A stretch of DNA of 31,073 nucleotides. It comes from Erysipelotrichia bacterium. GTDB lineage: Bacteria > Bacillota_I > Bacilli_A > Erysipelotrichales > Erysipelotrichaceae. Shown one piece after another: positions 15,636 through 24,372 of the stretch. Within the stretch, counting starts at the first letter, position 1; every line of letters begins with the position of its first letter. The stretch is taken from the NCBI GenBank assembly GCA_009929095.1, contig SABF01000001.1, forward strand, positions 1-31,073, read 5' to 3'. Made by a program: the position numbers and the translations under genes. The notes under the pieces are model-generated. The model saw only the letters and a list, made by a program, of their open reading frames with translations, ran no database searches and was not told where the DNA came from.

Positions 15636-17680
15636 GTGAAGAGATAAAGATTGATCTGACACCGGCAGAAAACAAGCCGGAAGAAGAAAAAGCTGAACAA
15701 AAAGAAGATGATTTTGATTCAGCGGCCAATAAGGCAGTCATTGGTGAAGAACTTGATATGAAGGTAACACATACGTACAACGATTCGGATATTCAGGTTC
15801 TTGATGGATTGGAAGCTGTACGCAAACGTCCAGGAATGTATATCGCATCCACTTCTGAACGTGGACTTCATCATCTTGTATGGGAAATTGTAGATAACGG
15901 CATTGATGAAGCAATGGCAGGCTATGCTACAACTGTTTCCATCTCCGTAGACAGAGATAACATTGTTACTGTAGAAGATGATGGACGCGGTATGCCGGTA
16001 GGAACAAATGAGAAGACCGGCAAGTCAACTATTGAAACTATCTTTACTGTTCTGCATGCCGGCGGCAAGTTCGGCGGCGGAGCATATAAGGTATCCGGCG
16101 GCCTTCATGGTGTTGGTGCATCTGTAGTTAACGCACTGAGTGAATTCATGGAAGTTACTGTCTATCATGATGGTAAAGTGAATTTCATACGTTTTGAGAA
16201 TGGCGGACATCCGGCAGCGCCGCTGAAAGTCATCGGTGCCTGCGATCCGGATAAACATGGATCAAAGATCAGATTCAAGGCAGATCCGACAATGTTTACG
16301 GAAACGACGATATACAATCATCAGACTCTGAGAGATCGTCTGCGTCAGCTGGCTTTCCTCAATAAAGGCATCAGAATTGTATTCAATGATGATAGAGAGA
16401 CTGAACCGAACCGCATGCACCATACGTTTCTGTTTGAAGGCGGTCTGAAAGAATATGTGGCATATCTCAATAGAGGACGTGCAGTTGTCAATCCTGACAT
16501 CATCTACTGTGAAGGACATGAGGAAGGCATTGAAGCAGAAATAGCTGTACAGTACAACGATGGCTATAATCCTCAGGTATATACATTCTGCAACAATATT
16601 AATACTGCAGAAGGAGGTACCCACGAAGAAGGATTCCGCCTGGCTCTGAATCGGGTCATTAACAAATATGCAAAAGAAAACGGTATTCTCAAGGAAAAGG
16701 ATGAAAATCTGACTTCTGATGACTGCCGCGAAGGCATTACTGCTGTTATCAGCGTCAAGCATCCGGATCCTCAGTACGAGGGACAGACCAAGACCAAGCT
16801 TGGCAACTCTGAAGTAAGAAAGATTGTCTCGGATATTTTTGGTAAGTCTCTGGAGCGTTTCTTCCTGGAGAATCCAGAAGAGGCTAGGGCAGTCATTGAG
16901 AAGGCTTCCTTGGCATCTCAGGCAAGACTGGCAGCCAAAAAGGCAAGAGAAGCAACTAGAAGAAAGAATCCGCTTGAAGTAGGTTCTTTGCCGGGAAAAC
17001 TGGCAGACTGCTCCAGCAAGGATGCATCAATCTGTGAAATCTATATCGTAGAGGGTGATTCCGCCGGCGGCTCTGCAAAGCAGGGAAGAGATTCGCATTA
17101 TCAGGCAATTCTGCCGCTGAGAGGAAAGATTCTTAACGTAGAGAAAGCAAGACAGCACAGAGCCTTTGATAACAATGAAATCAGATCCATGATCACTGCC
17201 TTTGGCTGCGGTGTTCTGGAAGAAGTGGATACAGCCAAGCTGAGATATCACAAGATTGTCATCATGACCGATGCCGATGTTGACGGCGCACATATCAGAA
17301 CACTGCTTCTGACATTCCTTTACCGCTATCTGAGACCGGTGATTGAGCAGGGTTATGTTTATATTGCTCAGCCGCCGCTGTACAAAGTGCAGAAAGGATC
17401 TTCTGCCAAGTATGCATATACTGACAGACAGCTGGAAGAGATCAAAGCAGAGATGGGAACAGCACTCGGCATTCAGCGTTACAAGGGCCTTGGTGAAATG
17501 AATCCGGAACAGCTCTGGGAGACTACCATGGATCCGAAGAACCGCACTCTGATTCAGGTTGAAGTCAACGATGCTGAAGCAGCCGATCAGGCGTTCAGCA
17601 TGTTAATGGGTGAAGAAGTGGAACCCCGTAAGGAATTCATTGTAGAGAATGCCCACTTCGTAGAGAATCTGGATGTTTAA
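15632..17680 (+). CDS. gyrB: DNA gyrase subunit B
   Basis: A 682-residue GyrB, the ATPase and TOPRIM half of gyrase. Seen: the GHKL ATPase motifs [10 protein letters not shown] near 86, DDGRGMPVG near 110 and [12 protein letters not shown], then the TOPRIM motifs [14 protein letters not shown] near 474 and [14 protein letters not shown] near 546, and the C-terminal [10 protein letters not shown]. An acidic extension of about 42 residues precedes the usual N-terminus. The start at 15632 is nevertheless favoured because AGGAGG lies just upstream and the ATG overlaps the recF stop; an internal Met at 43 lacks such a signal. TopoIV ParE is excluded by gene order with gyrA and length of the TOPRIM insert-free layout. 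Confidence 0.97.
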   Translation: MSEEIKIDLTPAENKPEEEKAEQKEDDFDSAANKAVIGEELDMKVTHTYNDSDIQVLDGLEAVRKRPGMYIASTSERGLHHLVWEIVDNGIDEAMAGYATTVSISVDRDNIVTVEDDGRGMPVGTNEKTGKSTIETIFTVLHAGGKFGGGAYKVSGGLHGVGASVVNALSEFMEVTVYHDGKVNFIRFENGGHPAAPLKVIGACDPDKHGSKIRFKADPTMFTETTIYNHQTLRDRLRQLAFLNKGIRIVFNDDRETEPNRMHHTFLFEGGLKEYVAYLNRGRAVVNPDIIYCEGHEEGIEAEIAVQYNDGYNPQVYTFCNNINTAEGGTHEEGFRLALNRVINKYAKENGILKEKDENLTSDDCREGITAVISVKHPDPQYEGQTKTKLGNSEVRKIVSDIFGKSLERFFLENPEEARAVIEKASLASQARLAAKKAREATRRKNPLEVGSLPGKLADCSSKDASICEIYIVEGDSAGGSAKQGRDSHYQAILPLRGKILNVEKARQHRAFDNNEIRSMITAFGCGVLEEVDTAKLRYHKIVIMTDADVDGAHIRTLLLTFLYRYLRPVIEQGYVYIAQPPLYKVQKGSSAKYAYTDRQLEEIKAEMGTALGIQRYKGLGEMNPEQLWETTMDPKNRTLIQVEVNDAEAADQAFSMLMGEEVEPRKEFIVENAHFVENLDV

Positions 17681-17694
17681 TCGAGGAGGGAAGA

Positions 17695-20304
17695 ATGGCT
17701 GAGAACGATAACGCAATAAAGAATGATCAGATCATTGATGATCTCGATTTTGATGAAAAGAACTTTGACCCGGGAAAAATCACTACCACAGAACTGACAC
17801 ATGAGATACGCAAGGACTTCCTGGAATATTCCATGTCTGTCATTGTGGCAAGAGCTCTTCCGGATATCCGTGACGGCATGAAGCCGGTTCACCGCCGCAT
17901 CATGTGGGCTATGAGTGAACTGGGCATTGATTCTTCCAAACCGCATCGTAAATCGGCACGTATTGTCGGTGAAGTTATCGGTAAGTTTCACCCGCATGGT
18001 GATACTGCAGTATATGAGACGATGGTACGTATGGCTCAGGACTTCAGCTATCGCTATCCACTGGTAGACGGTCATGGAAACTTCGGATCGCTGGATGGTG
18101 ACGGTGCAGCTGCTATGCGTTATACCGAAGCACGCATGTCCAAGATTTCCATGGAACTGCTCCGTGATATTGAAAAAGATACCGTGGACATGATTGATAA
18201 CTATGAAGGAGAAGAGAAGGAACCGACGGTACTTCCTTCCCGCTTTCCGAATCTGATTGTCAATGGTTCCAACGGCATTGCTGTTGGTATGGCTACCAAT
18301 GTTGCTCCGCATAATCTTTCCGAAGCAATTGATGCAATTATTGCAGTCATGGAGAATCAGGATATTTCCACACCGGACCTGATGCAGCTGATCAAGGGAC
18401 CTGACTTTCCTACTGGCGGCATTATTGTAGGACGATCTGGCATTCGTCAGGCATTTGAAACTGGCAGAGGTTCGATCATCATGCGTGCCAAGGCAAGAAT
18501 TGAACAGCGCGCCAACGGAAGAGATCGAATTATCGTATACGAAATTCCTTATATGACCAACAAGGCAGTACTGGTCAAAAAGATTGCTGATCTTGCAAGA
18601 GAAAAGAAAATTGAGGGAATTACCGAACTTCGTGATGAATCAAATATGAATGGTATTCGCATCGTCATGGAACTCCGCAAGGATGTACAGCCGGAAGTAC
18701 TGCTGAATCAGCTCTATCGTCTGAGCCCTATGCAGGCTTCCTTCGGTGTTAATAACGTCATTTTGGTTAAAGGTGCACCGCAGCAGCTAGGCATGAGAGA
18801 TATGATCACCGGCTATCTGAACTTTCAGCTGGATGTCATTGTCAGGAGAACCAGATTTGATCTGCGAAAAGCGGAAGCGAGAGCCCATATATTAGAAGGT
18901 TTGCGCATAGCTGTCGACAATCTGGATGCAGTAATTCATACGATCAGAAATTCAAAGGATGCCGCTGAGGCGATGCCGGCATTGATGAATGGATTTGGAT
19001 TGGATGAAATTCAGGCTAAGGCAATTCTCGACATGCAGTTCAGAAGACTGACTGGTCTGGAACGTGAAAAGATTGAAAATGAATATCAGGATCTGCTGCT
19101 TAAGATTGCGGATCTGCAGGATATCCTTGCACACAGGGAACGTGTTGAGAAGATTCTTAAAGATGAGCTAACAGAAATCCGGGCGAAATTCGGGGATAAG
19201 AGAAGAACTGAAATTATTGATGCGACTGCGGATATGGAAGATGAAGATCTGATCCCGGTAGAGAATGTCATCATTACGCTATCTGAAAATGGATATATCA
19301 AGCGTCTCATATCTGATACCTATAAGGTGCAGAACAGAGGCGGCAAGGGAATCAAGGGAATGGAACTGAATAAAGATGATGTTGTTGATCAGTTCGTCAA
19401 TATGTCCACGCATGACTTCCTCTTAATCTATACGAGCCTGGGCAGAGTCTATCGTATGAAGGGATACAATGTTCCTGAATATGGAAGAACCTCAAAGGGC
19501 ATTCCGGTGGTTAATCTGCTCAAACTGGAAAAGAATGAAAAGGTCATGGCCATGGTACCGTATATCGTTGGCTCTGATGAGAAGTTTGTATTCTTCTCAA
19601 CAAAGAAAGGTCTGGTTAAGCGTACATCAGTTTCTGAGTTTGAAAATATCAATCGCAACGGCAAGATTGCAATTACTCTGAATGAAGATGATGAACTTGC
19701 CTTCGTTAAGGGAACCAGCGGCGAAGCACAGATCGTCATTGCAGCAGATAACGGCAAGGCTGTGAGATTCATGGAATCAGATATTCGACCGCTTGGAAGA
19801 ACAGCCCGCGGTGTCCGGGGTATCAATGTAGACGGCGGATCTGTCATCGGTATGGTGACAAGTGAAGAAGGGAAGCAGATTCTTACTGTCACTGAAAACG
19901 GCTATGGCAAGAAGTGCAATCTGGAAGACTTCCGTCTCAGTAATAGAGGTGCAAAGGGCGTTAAGGCACTGACCGTATCTGAGAAGACAGGTAATTTGGT
20001 ATGCATGAAGGCAGTGAATGGCGATGAGGACTGCATGATTATGACAGACGGCGGCATCATCATTCGCATTTCTCTGAATCAGGTCAGTGAGTTAAGCCGT
20101 ACAGCGATGGGTGTCAGACTGATCAATGTCGGTGAAGAACAGAAGGTATCCAATGTTGCAATTGTTGATCCGACAGACGAAGAATCTGAAGACGATTCAA
20201 TGGTCGCAGATGATCTGAAACAGGATGCGGAACAGCGCAATGCACCTGTAACAGAGACAGAACAGCCAGAAGAGAACAGTGAACCAGATAAGGAATCAGA
20301 ATAG
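17695..20304 (+). CDS. gyrA: DNA gyrase subunit A
   Basis: An 869-residue GyrA, the DNA cleavage and wrapping half of gyrase. Seen: catalytic Tyr143 in [10 protein letters not shown]; the quinolone-resistance region [17 protein letters not shown], with Thr and Glu at positions equivalent to E. coli Ser83 and Asp87, a combination that also occurs naturally in some Bacillota; the GyrA box NRGGKGIKG near 546, which identifies it as gyrase rather than ParC; and six beta-pinwheel repeats. About 30 acidic residues precede the canonical N-terminus and about 45 acidic residues follow the pinwheel. It has GAGGAGGG upstream and lies 14 bp after gyrB, with a terminator downstream. Confidence 0.98.
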   Translation: MAENDNAIKNDQIIDDLDFDEKNFDPGKITTTELTHEIRKDFLEYSMSVIVARALPDIRDGMKPVHRRIMWAMSELGIDSSKPHRKSARIVGEVIGKFHPHGDTAVYETMVRMAQDFSYRYPLVDGHGNFGSLDGDGAAAMRYTEARMSKISMELLRDIEKDTVDMIDNYEGEEKEPTVLPSRFPNLIVNGSNGIAVGMATNVAPHNLSEAIDAIIAVMENQDISTPDLMQLIKGPDFPTGGIIVGRSGIRQAFETGRGSIIMRAKARIEQRANGRDRIIVYEIPYMTNKAVLVKKIADLAREKKIEGITELRDESNMNGIRIVMELRKDVQPEVLLNQLYRLSPMQASFGVNNVILVKGAPQQLGMRDMITGYLNFQLDVIVRRTRFDLRKAEARAHILEGLRIAVDNLDAVIHTIRNSKDAAEAMPALMNGFGLDEIQAKAILDMQFRRLTGLEREKIENEYQDLLLKIADLQDILAHRERVEKILKDELTEIRAKFGDKRRTEIIDATADMEDEDLIPVENVIITLSENGYIKRLISDTYKVQNRGGKGIKGMELNKDDVVDQFVNMSTHDFLLIYTSLGRVYRMKGYNVPEYGRTSKGIPVVNLLKLEKNEKVMAMVPYIVGSDEKFVFFSTKKGLVKRTSVSEFENINRNGKIAITLNEDDELAFVKGTSGEAQIVIAADNGKAVRFMESDIRPLGRTARGVRGINVDGGSVIGMVTSEEGKQILTVTENGYGKKCNLEDFRLSNRGAKGVKALTVSEKTGNLVCMKAVNGDEDCMIMTDGGIIIRISLNQVSELSRTAMGVRLINVGEEQKVSNVAIVDPTDEESEDDSMVADDLKQDAEQRNAPVTETEQPEENSEPDKESE

Positions 20305-20313
20305 CAAATGAAG

Positions 20314-20345
20314 GGATAGCCTCACATTGTGAGGCTGTCCTTTTT
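20314..20345 (+). terminator. Terminator after gyrA
   Basis: Twelve-bp stem (20314-20325 with 20329-20340, one G-T pair) around a 3-nt loop, followed by TTTTT. It ends the yaaA-recF-gyrB-gyrA transcript. Confidence 0.9.
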
Positions 20346-20363
20346 CATATACCCCGGGAAATA

Positions 20364-20392
20364 TTGACTGCCTGAGCGCATAATGATAGATA
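20364..20392 (+). promoter_or_regulatory. Possible promoter of the cysteine hydrolase gene
   Basis: TTGACT (20364-20369) is one mismatch from consensus. At a 17-bp spacer lies TAGATA, a poor -10. If used, transcription would start close to 20396-20400, so the ATG at 20396 would be almost leaderless. Confidence 0.35.
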
Positions 20393-20410
20393 TAAATGGA
20401 GATGTACAGA

Positions 20411-20902
20411 TTGGAAAACAAAGCCTTGGTTATCATCGATATTCAGAATGACATAACAAAAAACTGTGAAGAGATACTTGATAAGCTGAATCAGGCAATT
20501 GACTGGGCTGTTATTCATAATATGCATGTGGTTTATATCATGCATCATAATTTATCTTCCGGAACGAGAACATTCAAAGCTGGTACGCATGGAGCTGAAC
20601 TGAGACCTGAACTGAAAATCGCATCAAATCATCAATTCGTAAAGACCAAAGCCAATGCATTGACCAGTGAAGCATTTGTGGAATTCATAACGCATAACAA
20701 TATCAGCGAATTTTATATCGGAGGGGCAGGTGCTACGGCATGCGTAAAATCAACCTGCTATAACATGGTTAAGGCAGGCTATACCGTACATGTTCTGTCT
20801 GATTGCATAACCAGCTACAATAAGAAAAAAATCAATGAGATGATTCAGTACTATTCTGATAAAGGCTGTCTGGTACAGACACTGAAGGATACTCAGGAAT
20901 AA
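20411..20902 (+). CDS. Isochorismatase-family cysteine hydrolase
   Basis: A 163-residue cytoplasmic enzyme of the isochorismatase/nicotinamidase superfamily. Seen: the catalytic triad Asp10 (ALVIIDIQND), Lys78 (FVKTKANAL) and Cys111 (GAGATACVKSTCYNM), with the preceding cis-peptide-type GAGA turn. Zinc-binding residues of true nicotinamidases (D-x-H) are not evident, so an amidase or isochorismatase-like activity on an unknown substrate is the limit of the call. The TTG at 20411 is preferred: GGAG lies nine bases upstream and the protein then begins as family members do. ATG codons at 20396 and 20402 are in frame but lack a spaced Shine-Dalgarno. It appears monocistronic. Confidence 0.85.
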   Translation: MENKALVIIDIQNDITKNCEEILDKLNQAIDWAVIHNMHVVYIMHHNLSSGTRTFKAGTHGAELRPELKIASNHQFVKTKANALTSEAFVEFITHNNISEFYIGGAGATACVKSTCYNMVKAGYTVHVLSDCITSYNKKKINEMIQYYSDKGCLVQTLKDTQE

Positions 20903-20989
20903 TCAGTAGATTCGAATGCAATAGAACTTTATATAAAGCAGGGATATCAAATTGAATTCAGCTTCATGGAGTATTGCAAAGAATTCTGA
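20903..20989 (+). pseudogene. Remnant of a GNAT acetyltransferase C-terminus
   Basis: Starting at the codon after the hydrolase stop and in the same frame, 28 codons read SVDSNAIELYIKQGY followed by QIEFSFMEYCKEF and a TGA. The NAIxLYxxxGY pattern is the hallmark of the C-terminal part of GNAT N-acetyltransferases (acetyl-CoA-binding helix and following strand). The rest of a GNAT is absent, so this looks like the tail of a deleted gene. The call is by pattern only. Confidence 0.55.
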
Positions 20990-21291
20990 TACATCATCAC
21001 ATTTCATTCATTTCTTTCTTTTCAAAAGTACAGCTAAAATAGACAAGCGGTCCGCTGTTCTGCACGCTTCTGCGGATTCAAATGTTAATACTGATGTTCC
21101 TTCCTGATTATTCAGCAGAATGAAGCTGAATCATTGACTGAATACAGAGAACAGGTTGCAGAAGAAAGATAGAGAGAATGCTTATCTCTTTGCGGCTGTA
21201 TATCTTTGACAGCGGTGCTGATGCATGCGATGATTTCGCTGTTATTGTTCCGGCAAAAAAATCAATAATGAGGCACAGGTGCTGACGGTTT
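20990..21291. other. 300-bp stretch with no recognisable gene
   Basis: Apart from the GNAT remnant to its left, no open frame of convincing coding quality, RNA or strong terminator was found between the hydrolase and MATE genes. Scattered short helices only. Probably degraded DNA. Confidence 0.45.
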
Positions 21292-22647
21292 TCAGTACCT
21301 TATACTGAGATCTTTCAGGCATCTGCGATAGAGAAAATAACTGAGTATTCCTGCTGTGAACCAAGCTGAGGCATCACATCCAACAGCCAGAAGATAACTG
21401 TTTGTTTTCATAGAGATAAGTGCAACGATCAGGCGGGCGGCAAGTTCTGCAATTCCCAGGATCATAGCCGCCATGCCATAGCCGCTCCCCTGCATCGCAT
21501 TACGGTAAATAAAGATCATGCCAAGCGGTATGAAGAAGAGTACTGAAACATACATATAGGTCTTTGCATAAGGCATCATGACAGATAGATCCGTACCGCT
21601 TGAAAAGAAGAACTGCAGCATCCATGGCAGAGCTGCGATACCGATCGCTGCTGCAGCAATTGCATAGATTATGTTAATCTTCATGGAACAGGAGGTACCT
21701 GCCTTGATTCGTTCCAGATTCAGCTTTCCGGTATTCTGTCCGCAGTAGGTTGCCATTGTCTGACCAAGAGCCATGAATGCCTGTGTCAGAATATTTATGA
21801 TTTTGCAGGTTGCCGTAAAGCTGGCAACTGCAATAGAACCAAACAAGTTGATTGCTGTCTGCATAATGAGTGTTCCAGATGCGGTGATGGCAAATTGCAG
21901 TGACATCGGGATACCGATTGCCAGCTGCTTTCGTGTATATTCCGGATCAATTGTCCAGTGATTTCGAGCAGGAGTCAGATAAGGAACCTTTTTTACAATA
22001 TAGATCCAGCAGAGAACTGCAGAGATTCCCTGTGCTAAATTGGTAGCCCAGGCAGCACCGGCAGTTCCCATATGAAAGACAATTACAAGCAGCAGATCAA
22101 GACCGATATTTAGGCAGGCTGAGAAGACCAAAAAGTACAGAGGTACTTTAGCATTGCCGATCGCTCGAAGACATCCAGAGAACAGATTGTATGCAACAGA
22201 ACAGACGATGCCTAAACTGATGACACTGATATATGAATAAGCATCGGCATAAATATCTGCCGGTGTATTCATCAGATGAAGAAGAGGATTCATGATATAC
22301 ATACACAATGCAGTCAGAATGACAATCACAATACAGGACAGAAGTATGCTATTGGCAACCGATTTTCTGGTGCCATTTATGTCACCGGCGCCGAATCTTT
22401 GAGATGTCAGTACGGTGAAGCCGGTGGTCAGACCGACAGATAGTCCAAAGATAAGAAACATGATTGTGCCGGTGGAGCCTACTGCAGCAAGTGCTCCGGT
22501 ACCGACAAAGTTTCCGACAATGATGGTATCGCACATATTGTAAAACTGCTGGAAGATATTTCCGATCAGCAGAGGAATCATGAATTTAATAATCAGAGAA
22601 AAGGGGTTTCCCTCAGTCATATTTGTCGCGAGATGTTTTTCGTTCAT
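21292..22647 (-). CDS. MATE-family multidrug/sodium antiporter
   Basis: A 451-residue polytopic membrane transporter of the MATE (MatE) family, which exports organic cations and drugs in exchange for Na+ or H+. Seen: about twelve hydrophobic segments in two similar halves, with typical elements near the N-terminus (IPLLIGNIFQQFYNMCDTIIVG, written here in part: IGNIFQQFYNMCD) and VLTSQRFGAGD after the second helix pair. The start at 22647 was chosen: GAGG lies upstream, and it places the usual MTEGNPFSLI stretch near the N-terminus. The longer frame from 22767 would add 40 residues from the promoter region. It is monocistronic; a palindromic CATGCATGCATG sequence lies about 100 bp upstream. 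Confidence 0.93.
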   Translation of the reverse strand: MNEKHLATNMTEGNPFSLIIKFMIPLLIGNIFQQFYNMCDTIIVGNFVGTGALAAVGSTGTIMFLIFGLSVGLTTGFTVLTSQRFGAGDINGTRKSVANSILLSCIVIVILTALCMYIMNPLLHLMNTPADIYADAYSYISVISLGIVCSVAYNLFSGCLRAIGNAKVPLYFLVFSACLNIGLDLLLVIVFHMGTAGAAWATNLAQGISAVLCWIYIVKKVPYLTPARNHWTIDPEYTRKQLAIGIPMSLQFAITASGTLIMQTAINLFGSIAVASFTATCKIINILTQAFMALGQTMATYCGQNTGKLNLERIKAGTSCSMKINIIYAIAAAAIGIAALPWMLQFFFSSGTDLSVMMPYAKTYMYVSVLFFIPLGMIFIYRNAMQGSGYGMAAMILGIAELAARLIVALISMKTNSYLLAVGCDASAWFTAGILSYFLYRRCLKDLSIRY

Positions 22648-22742
22648 AGTATCAAACCTCAAAAGTAACATTGGAAAGAATATCACAATTAGACGATGTT
22701 TGTAATGAATATAAAAGATATAGAAATATATAAAGCATTTTA

Positions 22743-22757
22743 TAACATGCATGCATG
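22743..22757. repeat. Palindrome-containing motif upstream of the MATE gene
   Basis: TAACATGCATGCATG, containing a 12-bp palindrome; the same 15 bases recur at 28329-28343. An ATGCAT follows after five bp. It may be an operator for the MATE gene, or chance in a low-complexity sequence. Confidence 0.3.
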
Positions 22758-22768
22758 AATTATGCATA

Positions 22769-22806
22769 CAAAAAAAGTAACGCTATCATGATAGGATACG
22801 TCACTT
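22769..22806 (-). terminator. Terminator of the 70-residue protein gene
   Basis: On the minus strand, AGTGACG pairs with CGTTACT (one G-U), enclosing a CTATCATGATAG palindrome, and is followed by seven T residues. It lies about 25 bp after the stop of the small basic protein and upstream of the MATE promoter region. Confidence 0.75.
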
Positions 22807-22828
22807 TGATATCTGATGGAGAAGAAAA

Positions 22829-23041
22829 TCAGCGAGCCTTTTTTTTCTTTGCTTTTCCATTCATATCGGCGACAATCAGATCAGTGATATATTTTTTTAC
22901 ACTTGGCTGCTTTTCAATCCAGCGAATAATTTTCTTTTCGTCAACCTTATGATAGCGAATGGAAAAAGAACGATAATTATTTCTATTATACTCATTGTTA
23001 TACGCGAGTTTGCGGTCGTAGCTGGATTCCTGCTTTGCCAT
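22829..23041 (-). CDS. Small basic protein, possible ribbon-helix-helix type
   Basis: A 70-residue hydrophilic protein I cannot name. Seen: a Tyr/Asn/Arg-rich N-terminus, a central FSIRYHKVDEKKIIRWIE segment compatible with a beta strand plus two helices, then VKKYITDLIVADM and a terminal Lys/Arg cluster. This layout resembles small proteins common in Bacillota genomes and mobile elements and loosely suggests a ribbon-helix-helix DNA-binding fold. The start at 23041 has GGAAGGACGG upstream. The gene has its own promoter and a terminator, which supports it being real. It is 95 bp downstream of the lipoprotein gene on the same strand. Confidence 0.7.
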   Translation of the reverse strand: MAKQESSYDRKLAYNNEYNRNNYRSFSIRYHKVDEKKIIRWIEKQPSVKKYITDLIVADMNGKAKKKKAR

Positions 23042-23090
23042 ATAGTTTACCGTCCTTCCAAACTAATCCATTTGAACCGTATGCGCTTTC

Positions 23091-23120
23091 ATTATAAACA
23101 TGCGCGAAGATGTCCTGCAA
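23091..23120 (-). promoter_or_regulatory. Candidate promoter of the 70-residue protein
   Basis: On the minus strand TTGCAG (23120-23115), an 18-bp spacer, then a perfect TATAAT (23096-23091), about 50 bp before the start codon. Confidence 0.5.
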
Positions 23121-23136
23121 GCATGTATGCTAAATT

Positions 23137-24048
23137 TCAGTAATTCTGGGGGAGCCGATAGCCCTGATCTGTTTTGACCATGACAATGCGTTTGATTTCC
23201 GGCTGGTCCTGCTGATTGATGATGGTCAGAATATCCAGAAAGACAGAATTATCATCTTCTACTGCATTGATGATTTTTGAGGTGTTGTAGACAGGATAAG
23301 TTCGATCCATGAGCTCCGTTTCAATGCAGCACAATTTACCGTCAATTTCCTTGAATACTGGACTTGCGGATTCGAAGGCTGCAGGATAATAGTTTGAGGT
23401 CAAAAAATCAGCGGTGAATACTGATTCTGCAATTGCCTTGATGTCATCAATGCTGGCTGGGGTATAGCTGCCCATACCGGTTACCGGGAAATATCCCGGC
23501 TCGATTTCTTCTGAACCAAGTGTAACGTTAATGCCATACAGCCAGTTAAGAATCATATTATCTACGCTGAGCATAGGGTCAAGAGCTGATTTATAATCCG
23601 CAAATTTCGGATCATTATCTGGTACAGAGGCTGGATCAATATTGAAGGTGATGCGTCCGTTCAGCCAGAAAGTGCCAGAAGTCGGCTTATAGATGAAAAA
23701 GAGGGCGTAATAGGAGTCATTAATGCTGTACTGACCAACATATGCAGTATTTGTAGTGGATTCAGCGTCTTTGACTTCAGTCAGATCATTTAGACTTGTG
23801 ATTTCTGGAAGAGTGTCAATGCCGATTGGAAGAGATGTAATGGAAATTTGGAGTGCGTCCTCAAGCTCAGCAATCTGCTGATTATTATATGCAGAGATAC
23901 AGGACTGTATCATGTGCAGTTCTTTCTCCTCATCGGTCATGGTATCTTCAGTGACAACCGGACCGGTATAGTCATTTGCTTTGTTCGGTGAAGTACATCC
24001 GCAGAGGATCAGCAGACACGCGGTCAGTGCAGTCAGTAATTTTTTCAT
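23137..24048 (-). CDS. Lipoprotein of unknown function
   Basis: A 303-residue predicted lipoprotein. Seen: a signal peptide with basic N-terminus, a hydrophobic core and the lipobox LCGC, lipidated at Cys18, followed by a polar linker. The rest is a mixed alpha/beta extracellular domain without a motif I know. No Cys clusters or catalytic signatures were recognised. The start at 24048 has an AAGGCAGG-like Shine-Dalgarno upstream and a good minus-strand promoter that is back to back with the serS promoter. No neighbouring transporter genes point to a substrate-binding role. The function is unknown. Confidence 0.85.
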   Translation of the reverse strand: MKKLLTALTACLLILCGCTSPNKANDYTGPVVTEDTMTDEEKELHMIQSCISAYNNQQIAELEDALQISITSLPIGIDTLPEITSLNDLTEVKDAESTTNTAYVGQYSINDSYYALFFIYKPTSGTFWLNGRITFNIDPASVPDNDPKFADYKSALDPMLSVDNMILNWLYGINVTLGSEEIEPGYFPVTGMGSYTPASIDDIKAIAESVFTADFLTSNYYPAAFESASPVFKEIDGKLCCIETELMDRTYPVYNTSKIINAVEDDNSVFLDILTIINQQDQPEIKRIVMVKTDQGYRLPQNY

Positions 24049-24071
24049 TTAATTAGCCTGCCTTCTGTTCC

Positions 24072-24100
24072 ATTCTACCATTGCGGCCGAACCTTGACAA
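24072..24100 (-). promoter_or_regulatory. Promoter of the lipoprotein gene
   Basis: On the minus strand TTGTCA (24100-24095), a 17-bp spacer, then TAGAAT (24077-24072): five of six at both boxes. Its -35 hexamer overlaps the plus-strand -35 of serS. Confidence 0.7.
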
Positions 24101-24122
24101 ACAGCGGAGCTGATGCAAGAAT
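24094..24122 (+). promoter_or_regulatory. Promoter of the serS T-box transcript
   Basis: Perfect TTGACA (24094-24099), a 17-bp spacer, then AAGAAT (24117-24122) with a TGn extension (TGC). The predicted start is about 24129, just before T-box stem I. Confidence 0.7.
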
Positions 24123-24127
24123 ACCCA

Positions 24128-24338
24128 TGAAAACATAGAAGAGAACAAGTAACTTTGTGTTTCTGCTCAAGAAAGCTGACGGCTGATGCAAGTCAGTGCA
24201 GACACTGGTGAAATCCATCTCCGAGTGAAGCCAAACACTTCCGGCAGCGTCCGTTATCCGTCAATGGAGAGGCTCAATTGTTTCACGTGAAACAATTTGG
24301 CAATAAGGGTGGCACCGCGATGAAGCATCGTCCCTTTT
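24128..24338 (+). ncRNA. T-box riboswitch, serine-specific, of serS
   Basis: A tRNA-sensing leader that lets serS transcription continue when uncharged tRNA-Ser accumulates. Seen: a GA-rich stem I motif near 24141-24156 (AGAGAACAAGTAA), the specifier loop GTGAAA-TCC-ATC with the serine codon UCC at 24214-24216, and the T-box AAGGGTGGCACCGCG at 24305-24319. Its UGGC would pair with a GCCA tRNA end, which fits the G73 discriminator of tRNA-Ser. The competing terminator is built from AAGGG, CGATG/CATCG and CCCTT, then TTTT (24305-24338). Between the specifier stem and the antiterminator, where stem III normally lies, sits a perfect parS palindrome. Boundaries are approximate. Confidence 0.93.
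24276..24297. promoter_or_regulatory. parS: parS site within the T-box leader
   Basis: TGTTTCACGTGAAACA at 24279-24294 is a perfect match to the chromosomal parS consensus bound by ParB/Spo0J. The palindrome extends by AAT/ATT on each side to 22 bp. As RNA it would form a 9-bp hairpin with a 4-nt loop, at the stem III position of the T-box. Confidence 0.92.
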
Positions 24339-24372
24339 GTGGATGATGTTTTTATGTACAGGAGGAGATATT

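Noticed and set aside
20396..20410. ATG at 20396 or 20402 as the hydrolase start
   Set aside because: No spaced Shine-Dalgarno; GGAG is correctly placed only for the TTG at 20411, though the ATG starts cannot be excluded.
21230..21291. Terminator after the MATE gene with a seven-T run
   Set aside because: The only stem next to the T-run is four bp with a two-base loop, not a credible hairpin.
24337..24372. Upstream in-frame ATG extending serS by 12 residues
   Set aside because: It lies in the T-box terminator tail, and the strong AGGAGGAGA sits just before 24373.
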